A DNA stretch of 64,000 bases from positions 938,501-1,002,500 of the forward strand of contig CALZFC010000092.1 of assembly GCA_945643635.1 (NCBI GenBank), given 5' to 3'. The notes under the pieces were generated by a model. It was not told where the DNA came from. It did not search any database and saw only the letters and a program-made list of their open reading frames with translations. The DNA is from Allodiplogaster sudhausi (lineage: Eukaryota > Nematoda > Chromadorea > Rhabditida > Diplogasteridae). Shown here piece by piece: positions 49,191 to 59,836 of this stretch; within the stretch, counting starts at the first letter, position 1; every line of letters begins with the position of its first letter. Both the position numbers and the translations under genes were made by a program.

Positions 49191-49481
49191 GAGAAGAGAG
49201 AGATCCAGAAAAAAACTAGGTACAACAAAAGACTAAATGGGCCATCGCCACTTGAACTCACCCGCTCTCGCCTCACTCAGAGCGGTCGGTCCGTGCTCCG
49301 CTCCTCTCAAGAGCCGACTCGACTTCCTTCGCGACACCCCTCGTGCCTGGGGGGCCTAACCCACTTCAACAGGCACCTCAACAGGTTCACCTTCATCTTC
49401 TGTGACCATCTTTTTCATGCCCGGCCTTAGCTCTTCCCCTTGGGCCAAGGGCAAAACCGAATTTGATCTACTGGCCCCTTC

Positions 49482-50631
49482 TTGGTTAAGTCATCATTCA
49501 TGACTGAACCCCTTGATCTCTCTGCTGTGTACTCTTTTCTCCAGAGCAGAAGGCAGAGAAGGAAGCGCGCCTCAGCGGATAACGACGGCTCCCCCTCCGC
49601 CACCTTGGAGTTGGACGACGTCATCGACTTCCTCGTAGAAGAGCTGTCCGCGCACAAGTCCACCATCGCCTCTCTCTCCTCCTCCGTCTCTTCGCTCGAG
49701 TCCAACGCGGCTATTAAGGACCTGACAATCAGTGAACTCTCCGCGTCCATTCTTGTCCTCACGGACAAAATCGAATCATATAACTCACCACTTACTGTTG
49801 TGCCCCCAAAGCCAATTCCTGCTGCCACTAATGCTTCTGCAAATGTTTCTCATGCCCTTGATGTTGACATGACTCCTTCTGATGAAATCCCCCCCCTCCA
49901 CCTCTTCGTCCTCCCCCCTCCCTGGGACTATTCCCGGGAGACGGACGACGAGATTAGAGACAAACACGAGCGGCGCCGAGCTCTCGTCATCTATGGCCTC
50001 CCAGTCCAAGACGGAAACACCCCCACTCACACTGCTTACTCCTACTTTAACTCTGTCGTTGGCCTTCTGGATACCCTTGGTGTCCCATGTCTCCCCATCT
50101 CTGTCTACCCGCTGGTAGATCACCCCCGCCCCAATGCTTCTAACCCTTTGAAAGTGATCCTCCCCACATCCAAGTTCCAGGCGCTCGCCATCGTCAGATC
50201 CCACAAGCTCCGCCACTCTTCTTCCTATTCCAACTGTTACATCCTCCCCTCGCGCACGTTCGCAGAGCGTGGCATCATCCCCACCCCCCCCCCCCCCCCC
50301 GAAGCTCCCAGACTACTCGCGCTTCTTCGCCAAACCCCCCGGCCATCGCACGGCCCCCACCTCTCGCCCCCCTCGCCCCCCTCAATCTCGCGTGGCCACC
50401 CGCCGGCCCTCCCATACTAACACCATCCCCACTCCCCTCTTCTCTAACCACTCTTACGCCGCCGCTGTGGGCCGAGTACCCACTCCCCCCCCCCCCATCC
50501 CAACCACCTCATCGCGCGTCTTATCTCCCCTCTCTTCCACCTCCTTCTCTCTTTCCCAATCACTTCCAGCCGCCACAGCCGCTCTCTCACTTTGTCTCCT
50601 CTCCTCCCATCTACACCAACCCGCCGCCTAA
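49482..50631 (+). pseudogene. LINE ORF1 (coiled coil plus RRM-like domain), frameshifted at a poly-C tract
   Basis: Begins MTEPLDLSAVYSFL (ATG at 49500; MVKSSF extends it to 49482). A helical Ser/Leu-rich part (DDVIDFLVEELSAH ... SELSASILVLTDKIE) is followed by an RRM-like region RRALVIYGLP ... PLKVILPTSKFQALAIVRSH. The frame then enters 17 consecutive C's at 50284-50300. Downstream the sensible Pro-rich frame (KLPDYSRFFAKPPGHRT ... SNHSYAAAVGRVPT) is in a different phase and stops at 50629. ORF1 proteins bind element RNA. The most likely explanation is a change in length of the C run, either real or a sequencing error. Confidence 0.8.
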
Positions 50632-50739
50632 CTACCATCCCCCTAACCCCGACTTCACCACTAACAACCGCTTCGCCCCTCTCGCCTCTCTCAATCCCAC
50701 TCCCCCTTTCCACTACTACCACCCCCTCCCCCATTTTTA

Positions 50740-53551
50740 ACTAGTGCCACTCGCAGGCAAACTAATTCTTCAATATACTCTTTTAATGCCCGTTCTATTG
50801 TTAACAAGACCCAGGAATTATCATCCCTCTTCTCCCGTTCGTTTGCTATCATTGCTATTGTTGAGACATGGCTTACCTCTTCCTTGCCTGACAACTTTCT
50901 ACTTAACGGTTCTCCCGATTACTCTATTATCCGCCAAGACCGCACCAGACGCAAAGGCGGCGGTGTTGCCCTGATCTTCCGCTCTTCCATCTCCACCACC
51001 ACCTTATTGTCACTTTCTCGCCCCCACGCATTCGAATTGCTCGCAGTCGACGCTAGCCTCAGTAGCGACCTCATCCGCATCATCTTAGTTTATCGCGCTC
51101 CCGCTTGCCCGTCTGACGATAACGCTAACCTTGTCAAGCTTCTCACAGATCTCTCCTCTGCTCCTCACCCTACCATTCTTCTTGGCGACTTTAACTACCC
51201 GGACATTCTATGGAACCCTTCCCCACCGGCCACCATTTCTTCTCTCTCCCCTTCATCCAGACTCTTCCATGACTTTACTTCCTCGTGTCAACTTGCTCAA
51301 CTCACTCCTTCCCCTACTTGCAACAATCACTTCCTTGACCTCGTCCTATCCAATACTCCCTCCCTTATTACAAATGTCACTCTCTCTCCCCCTTTCTTTA
51401 ACTCTGATCATTCGGCAATCGAAGCCACCCTCTCTCTGTCTCATTCCGAACCCTCCTTCACCTATGTCAGAGACTATGCTAAAGTTGATTACCATGCTGC
51501 TTGTCAATTTCTCTTAGATTATTATTCTTTTCCCGCTCCTTTTCATAGACTTACCGATGTCAACATGATGTATGAATCATTCACATCTGCTCTCCGTGTT
51601 GTAGAAGATCTTTTTGTTCCCTTTAAGAAAGTTTCTTCCCAAGGTGTCCGTCTTCCCAATCACATCCTCCGCCTCAAACGTAAGCGCTATCAATCTTGGC
51701 TCAATATGTTAGCCCTTGACTCTGACTCATCCCGTTCAGCTTATGCTTCAGCCAATGCCCTTTATTGTAAAGCTATGGATAAGTATTCAAGCAACGTAGA
51801 GAAACATGTCATTAAATCCAATAACAAGTCCCTCTTCTTCCGATTCATGCGTAACCGTATATCATCCAAGCCTCGAGGAGTCGACTCCCTCACTTCCCCC
51901 TCAGGCTCCTCTTGTTTCACGGATAAGGATAAGGCCCAACTTTTAGCCGACACCTTCGCTTCTGCCTATACCATTGACAATGGCTCCCTCCCCTCGTTGC
52001 CACCCAATCATCGTGTCCGTCCTCCTTCTGATCTTTCTATAAATTTCCCTCGTCATGAAATCTGTCGTCTCATCCAGTCTTGGAAGAATTCATCTTGCAA
52101 AACCCCAGATAACTTTAATTTGCTTTTTATTAAGAACTTAGCCATCCCCATCTCTGAGGCCCTTGAATATATCTTTGATTATTCCTATGCCACTTCCTCT
52201 GTCCCCTCAGCATGGAAATCGTCAATAGTTATCCCTATTAAGAAGAAGCAAGCTTACTCTGACCCTTCCAACTATCGCCCCATTTCTATAACCTCCCTAT
52301 TTTCGCGCCTTTTTGAAAGAATGCTTTGTAGGAAACTCTATTCTTTTTGCAACGATGCACATATTATTCCTGATCAACAATATGGCTTTAGGCCAAAACG
52401 CTCCATCGATTTCCAAATGTTAAGTTGTCTCGAATTATGGACCTCCACAATGGCAAACTCTCAGTTCACTGATGTAATTTACTTTGATCACGCCCGTGCT
52501 TTTGATCGTGTATCTCACCCCAAGCTTATCCATAAGCTTAGTCTTCTTTCTCTCCCGCCTAAGTGTATTTCTTGGATCGCCTCCTTCCTCAGCAATCGCA
52601 CCTTTGCTGTCCGCGTCGCCTCCTCCCTCTCGCAACCTCTTCCTGTCACTAGCGGAATCCCGCAAGGAACTGTTCTTGGTCCTCTCCTTTTTATCCTATT
52701 TACTAGCGACCTTCCCTCTCTTATCTCTTTACATGATGTACATTCCAGTTGCTTCGCTGACGATCTTAAGATTTTTCGCTCATTTACTAAGTCTTCTTCT
52801 AATGCTCCCCTTCAGGCGGCCATTGACGAAGTCGCATCCTGGGCCAACAAATGGCAACTCCCTCTCGCCCCCCTCAAGTGTTCCGTTCTCCATTTAGGCA
52901 AATCAAACCCCAAGCTACCTTACCACCTTAACGGCGCTCCCCTTACCCCAGTGGACAACATCCGAGATCTCGGCATCATTATAGACTCCACTCTTTCCTT
53001 TTCATCCCACTGCGCGCATCTTGCTAACACGGCTATAACCAAATGTCACCCCATCATCCGCTCCCTCCGTTCCAAAAACAAGGATACCCTTGTTTCCGCT
53101 TATACTCTGTACATTCGCCCTTTGCTCGAATCCTCCGCCATTGTCTTTTCTCCCCGACTTAAGAAAGATATCCTTCGTCTGGAACGCATCCAGAACTATT
53201 TTACCCGTTTTATTTTCCGCCGTTGTTTTGGTTACAGCAATCGCGCTGATATTCCTAACCCTGCTACCCGTAACAAGGCTCTTTCCCTCCCCTCTCTCTT
53301 ATCTCGCAGACAACATTCTGATTTTACACTTGCGCGTCGTCTTGTATTTGGTCTCTGATCGCGTTCCCCATTATTTCCATTTTCGTAAATCACGTACCCG
53401 CGGCCTTTCCTTCATCCTTGCTTACCCATCCACTCGCTCCTCCGTTCGTAACCATTCGTTTTTCATCAGATCCGCGAAAGCTTTCAACAGCCTGGCCAAG
53501 CACTCACCTCCCGCCTCCCTCTCCTCCCCATCTGCGATCCCATTGCAATAG
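50740..53551 (+). pseudogene. LINE ORF2 (AP-endonuclease and reverse transcriptase), broken near the C terminus
   Basis: Open from about 50740 without a nearby ATG: SIYSFNARSIVNKTQEL, IVETWLT, RRKGGGVALIF, VYRAP, LLGDFNYPDILW, NHFLDLVLSN and FNSDHSAIEA mark the endonuclease, with the catalytic GDFN and SDH motifs present. The reverse transcriptase shows YRPISITSLFSRLFE, QYGFRPKRS, VIYFDHARAFDRVSH, GIPQGTVLGPLLFILF and the catalytic box CFADDLKIF, so the FADD Asp pair is intact. The main frame stops at 53356 after LARRLVFGL. The family C-terminal piece (SRTRGLSF ... SFFIRSAKAFNSL) continues in another frame to 53551, and the segment normally between them is missing, so a small deletion with frameshift is likely. 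Confidence 0.85.
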
Positions 53552-53699
53552 CCCACATATACTGTATTTTCATCATATGTACTGTATCTTCTTATGTATA
53601 CCATACCATCCATTGCTTTATCACTTATACACATATCTTCATTAACACGTGGCAGCAGCACGTAAACAAATCAATCAAATCAATCAACTCAGTGTTAGC

Positions 53700-54876
53700 A
53701 AAAATGAAGCGAGAGAACTATTCTTATTGTTTAATGATGTCTTCGTTGAGCCCCTTCAATGCTACTATCCAAATTGTCTTGTTGTTAGCAGTTGAGAAAA
53801 ATAAGACCGAGAAGAGACATGAACGATGCATAGAATGAATTTCAAGAAAGGAAGCTTCGAAGACAAAACAAGGAAGTTCATCTAAACGGGAAATCAGTGC
53901 AAGCATCTAACTTGATCATTTTTTTATTGGACATGTGTCTTCAGTATCATCTGTCAGCAGACCAAGTACACCCTGCCCCGTGGGCGGTACGGTATATTTA
54001 CATATATGCTATTCACAGCACTTTGTCCCATTCAGTTGTTGGGAAACAAGCCTCCTCCAACTATTGCACTGTTCAGATCCAAGAGGAACAAAAACAGTGC
54101 TAATTAAAAAAAAATTCAACGTCAAAGCAGATTAGATATTAGGGAGGTTGTAGCAACCTGCATACATATCTCTGTCTGCGCTTCGCATGCATGGGACTAG
54201 TTCACGTTGAAAATGGGCACCCAACCCTCTCCTCCCAACTCATTGAAGCTGGCCGTCGCCTTCTCTCCCCCAGAATAATCCGGCCAATGTCGGTTTCGCG
54301 CCTCGATACCGACGCCCACTGTGTTTTCATTCCAAATTTTGGTTTTTGAAAACGGCGGAAATTTTTCGAAATAAAAAAAAGGCTGAAGGCTCAAATTTTC
54401 TTTTCATACTGAGAACCTTTGAATGACCAACCCTAGTTTCGAAGTGCTGTGCTTTGTACATACATAGTATATCCAATTCTATCTGAAATCTTTTCATACC
54501 TACATACATACATATGTATACATATGTTTATGTAAATACGCGTACTATACACAATATATGTATGTATGTACATACAAATGTTTATAATATTGGATGGATT
54601 TAAGTGGCAGCCATTTTAGCGGTTTTTTAGAATATAAAAAAACATGAACATAAAAAGAGATGGAGTTGTTTGAAATGTCACAACAAGAGGCACGCGGTAA
54701 GAATGATATCAAAATAAGATAGGCACTCCAAATACGTGAATCTGTTGGCAGACGGAGAGTGGCATACATGATACAAGCATCAAATGCATAGCACAAAAGA
54801 GCATCAGACGTTACCCGGATGTGGAGAAAGCGACTGCTCACAGCTAAGCAAACATACACACGTACTTAAATATAAC
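53700..54876. other. AT-rich interval with ACAT/ATGT microsatellite
   Basis: No gene recognised. An alternating ACATACATATGTATAC tract runs from about 54495 to 54580. It lies downstream of the RhoGEF stop on the minus strand, so it may include that gene's 3' UTR. Confidence 0.6.
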
Positions 54877-55165
54877 CTAGAATAGAGTACTCCTAGTGAG
54901 AGCATCTGAGTCCGATTCGGAGTCCGAGTTAATTAGATCTTTCCCCTTTCCTGACAATGCGCCGAAGGAGAAAGCAAGCGAATGGAAATCGAGACTAAGT
55001 TCCTCTGAGGGTGGCGAGCGAGCGGAGCCGAGGTAGGCAACCACGCGGAGGCGATAGGAGGACACACGAAAGCCACGAATGGAGATGTGATGGACAGAGA
55101 GACCCGAGGAGGCCTCCACGAAGCCAGTCATTCCTGAGAGGGAGGAGGATGCTAGAGAATGAGTG

Positions 55166-55211
<46 letters not shown>

Positions 55212-55880
55212 CTCTGGTGTACTCCACGAGATAGAGGCAAGGCTCTTCGTCGAACTCGACCGGAGTCCATTTCAGTCGGCCGGCAAACGGGCCAGTCTGT
55301 CGGAAGCGGAGTCCAGAAGGGGACGGCGGAGGGGCGGAGACGCGGACGAAGCAGTGAGTGGTCGAGGTGCCGAGGGAGGAGCGGGTCACCAGGGAGTAGA
55401 TCCCCGCGTCGGAAGGGACAGCACTCGCAATCCGTAGAGAAGTCAGAGACTCCGCCCACTTCATCGTACTCTCTTTATTCTATGCCATCTTTCTCTCCTT
55501 TCAGAAAGCTAACTGCTAGTTCTGCTCGTCCGTTCTGCACTGCCGGACCACGCCACACAGTAGTGAAGGGAGTGGGCGAGTAGAGGAGAACAGAGAGAAG
55601 CAGAGACTCTCCCACCGTCAGAGAGATATCTTCCAAGGGAGAGATGATGATTGGCCGAGTCACCTCAATACTTATCTTTCTCTTTCTTCCCACTTCGTAG
55701 GATGCTTGAAACCTTGAGTGGGAAGTAGTGATTGTTCTGCTTCTCTGGCTCGAGAATTGCCTTAGGCTCGGAAAGAGGATTTGGTCCACGCACTTCTTGC
55801 TTCCCTTCCACGGCAGCCAGCCATTCACGACGAGATCTACGGAAAGACAGCAAGGATGACAACAATAGCGTGGCAAGATA

Positions 55881-55914
<34 letters not shown>

Positions 55915-56243
55915 AGAGAGAGATAGTGATGAACAGAGAAAGAAGGAGAGAGAGAGAGGGGGAGAGAAAGATGGAGAGAGGGAGAATATCATGAAAATCT
56001 AGACCCACTTGATTTGATCTGCAAGGGACTCTCCGGGGAGACTGGCGAAAGCCAGACATGAAGTTGGGATCCAGCCAGGTAGTTGGGATCCCAGCTTGAT
56101 GCAACTGTGACTGCCATCCGAGTCGACCACCTCTACCTATCACACACTTCTTTCTTCTCCTCAGCCTCTCACTCTCTCTCTCTCTACCTCTCCTCTCTCA
56201 CTCCATTTCTTTGTTTCTCTTCCACTCTCCTCACTCACAATAG

Positions 56244-56277
<34 letters not shown>

Positions 56278-56279
56278 TT

Positions 56280-56312
<33 letters not shown>

Positions 56313-56777
56313 CTCTCACTCACTCCATTTCTTCGTTTCTCCTCCACTCTCCTCACTCACAATGTCTCCCTCCCATCTCTGTCTCTCTCCCCTCTCTCTC
56401 ATTCGATTTCTTTGTTTATCCTCCACTCTCCTCGCTCGCACTGTCTCTCTCTCCCTCTCTATCTCTCTCCCTCGCTCTCTCTCTCTCCCTCTCTCTCTCG
56501 CTCTGTTTCTCTCTCTGTCGCTCTCTCACTCTCTCTCTCTCTCTTTCTCTCCCTCGCTCTCTCCCCCTCTCTCACACTCACAATGTCTTTCTCTCCCTCT
56601 CTCTCTCGCTCCCTCGCTCTCTTCCCTCTCTCTCACTCACAATGTCTCTCTCCCTCTATCTCTTTCTCTCACTCGCTCTCTCCCCTCTCTATCCCTCACA
56701 ATGTCTCTCTCCCTCTCTCTATCTCTCTCTTTCTCTCTCTTTCTCTCCCTCGCTCTCTCCCCTCTCTCTCGCTCACA

Positions 56778-56811
<34 letters not shown>

Positions 56812-56868
56812 TTTCTATCAGTTGCTCTCTCCCCTCTCTCTCACTCAGAATGTCTCTCTCTCTCTCTT

Positions 56869-56909
<41 letters not shown>

Positions 56910-57020
56910 ACCTTGCTCTCTCTCTTTCTCTACCTCGCTCTCTCTCCTCTCTCTCACTCACAATGTCTCTCTCTATCTCTTTCTCTCACTCGCTCTCTCT
57001 CCCCACTCTCTCAGTCACCA

Positions 57021-57069
<49 letters not shown>

Positions 57070-59790
57070 TGCTCTCCCTCGCTCTCTCCCTCTCTCTCAC
57101 TCACAATGTCTCCCTCCTCGACGTCGATCTCTCGTTCCCGTATCTTGTTGTACTTGGCAATGACGACCGCCAGCACTGGCTTTTTCTCGTTCATTGGTTG
57201 CTGACCGAAGGAGTGAGCCTGCAAGGGTTCTTCCCTTCTCTGGAGGGCCACGTATTCATTCCTTGTGCTTTTTCAGGTAATCTATTGCTCAACACCAACG
57301 ATCTCCAACAGGAGAAGCGGATCCTTTTCAACGACTTAAAAATTTTCTGATTTCCTTCACTCCAACCCCTACTCTCGGCATCTCTCACATTTCACCCCCT
57401 CTCCTTCCACCTCCTCCACTAATAATGATAACTCGCTGATCGTGAGAATCCTTCAAAGACTGCCTCCTGCTTGCCATTCTATTCATGTTTTGCACACAAA
57501 AGCATAACTAAGGGAGGACTGGCAGGGCTCTTCTCTTCTCTTCTCATTCCGCACACGAACGGTTGATTTATTAGTGACTTGCTTTGCCATTCATTAAATA
57601 TATTTATGCGAGAGCTCTGATAATCAAAAGAACTGGGAGCCATTGATACAAATAGAGATGAGAGGGAGAGAGGGAGAGAGAGTAGACCGACTAAGAGACA
57701 CAAAATGAAGGCTTAGAGAGATGAGATCAGCAATGACAAATCAAAACGGAAATCAAATAGAATATCCTCAATTTCTCCATTCTACACCCCCTCAAGCTAA
57801 CCACGTTTTTACTGGCTCTTACTGAAACATTGACTCCTTCGGGAAATTGTAATTTCCTTCAAAGGACAAGGGAAGGAGAGTGGAGAAATGAAGAAGAGTA
57901 GAGAGTGGGATGCTGGGAGAGCTGGCTGGGTGAGAGCCGCAGAGCTTAACCGTAATTGAACTTCGAGCGAGCTGAGAGACTAATCAAAACATCATACAAG
58001 GACTATATCAATTTAAAAAAATCAAATATATATATATATGATGAAAAATTGAGGAGAAAAGAGTTAATATGCAATTCAGATGAACACGAAAATGGAGCAG
58101 AAAACCGCAGATACTCGGAAAGATTACTTCAAATCTTATCGTTCAATACATTATGGTAGAAGGAGAAGCGTAGTTCGAATTAATTTGTTCATGGCGGATG
58201 AGAGGAGCAGAGTGGACAGAGTGCATGGACAGAGACGCAGAGGAACGAAGGAACCAAAGGAATTGTGCAAAGCTAGAGGACATGCAGGCTGAAGGGCACT
58301 CTGGATAAGAGTAACTGAAGCGGGAAATAAGGGAGATGAGGAGAAAAGAGAGCGAGGAAAGAGCAGGTGATATCGAAGAAGGGCTGGGACAATCAAGAGA
58401 GGAAGAGGGTAAGTGAGAGGGAGACAATGAAGGAGAGAGGGTGAAGGAGAGAGACAGCAGGAACAGAAAAGGGACGAGAGAAAGAAACAATCAAGAGAGG
58501 AAGAGGGTAAGTGAGAGGGAGAGAATGAAGGAGAGAGGGTGAAGGAGAGAGACAGCAGGAACAGAAAAGGGACGAGAGAAAGAAACAATCAAGAGAGGAA
58601 GAGGGTAAGTGAGAGGGAGAGAATGAAGGAGAGAGGGTGAAGGAGAGAGACAGCAGGAACAGAAAAGGGACGAGAGAAAGAAACAATCAAGAGAGGAAGA
58701 GGGTAAGTGAGAGGGAGAGAATGAAGGAGAGAGGGTGAAGGAGAGAGACAGCAGGAACAGAAAAGGGACGAGAGAAAGAAACACCATGCATCTGCCCAAA
58801 AAAGATAAATATATATCTCCGTTAGTTTCTTGTTTCAACACAACATATTCAATGACTATTAGCTGTGCCTGCCAGAGAACTCGCATACAATTTGCTACAT
58901 GCAAACAATTCACTCTGCTAAAACAGCACACGAATGGAATAAAAGTATTTAGAAGAAAAGCGGTCAATACAATAGGAACATATGGCCTAGGAATATGGAA
59001 TCCTCTTCACAATACACCGGAGAAGAAGGCAAAGAAAGAAGTACGAGAGAAAAGGAAAAAAAGTGGAAAGAGAAGGAGTGAGACAGACAGGGAGAGCAAC
59101 AAAGAGGGAAGAGAATTAGAGAAATCCAAGGAAAGAGAGGATAAGCGGCACGCCACGAATTCGATGCGTCGTATAGGAACGGAGAAGGTCGAGAAGAAGC
59201 AAAAAGACAGAAGAGAAACATCTGCCGACGGAAGGAGAGCTCAGGGATAACAGGCCGTGAAGAGGAAAAGAAAGGCATTCACAGGAGGGGAGGGGAAGAG
59301 AAACGACAGCTGACACTCTCTTAGCCATTCACTCAGGCATGGAGGGACACTGTAGGGATATGATACTGGCGATGTTCAGAGTGATAAGGAAGAGAGACAG
59401 AGTCTCCCGAGGGGCCTTCCTTGCCCTCCTCACTTCAATTTGCCTACCGCAGGCGGCGAAGTGGGCGACTTGGCTGACTTCTTGCCAAAGTTGAAGAGCT
59501 TATTTTTGCCGGAAGAAGAGGAGGAAGTTGCAGAAGCGGCGGCATGCTTGGGGCTGCCATCTGGCTTGGAGGGGGCACTCGACGGCCCACCGGAGGAACC
59601 ACTCCCACCCCCTTTGAGACGGGAGAACATTCCTGAGGAGGTGGAGGCCGGCTTCTTCTTCTCTTCATCCAAGGACACCCCCGCCACTCCCCCTGCCAGC
59701 TTCTCTTGATATCTTTTGGGGTCCACCAGGGCAGCAAGCAAGGTCTTCTGCTGGTCTAGCACAATCGACAACTTCGCGATCCATTGATCC

Positions 59791-59836
<46 letters not shown>

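Larger units (their letters stand above)
49200..53690 (+). mobile_element. CR1-like non-LTR retrotransposon, degenerate
   Basis: A two-ORF LINE. ORF1 lies at 49482-50627 and ORF2 at about 50740-53551. The 3' end is marked by short tandem repeats of ATCAA (about 53665-53692). The 5' border was not fixed; about 49200 is estimated from the change in composition. Both ORFs carry frame disruptions, described below, so this copy is probably inactive. The order of endonuclease and reverse transcriptase, and the ORF1 type, point to the CR1 clade known from nematodes; this is by recognition. Confidence 0.88.

Noticed and set aside
56083..57350. Long plus-strand open frames (over 300 codons) at 56.1-57.3 kb
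   Set aside because: They translate almost wholly to Ser-Leu repeats because CT repeats lack stops. They lie antisense in an intron of the RhoGEF gene and have no domain.
58143..58967. Minus-strand frames repeating [14 protein letters not shown]
   Set aside because: Caused by the 98-bp minisatellite. The period is not a multiple of three and frames shift between copies.
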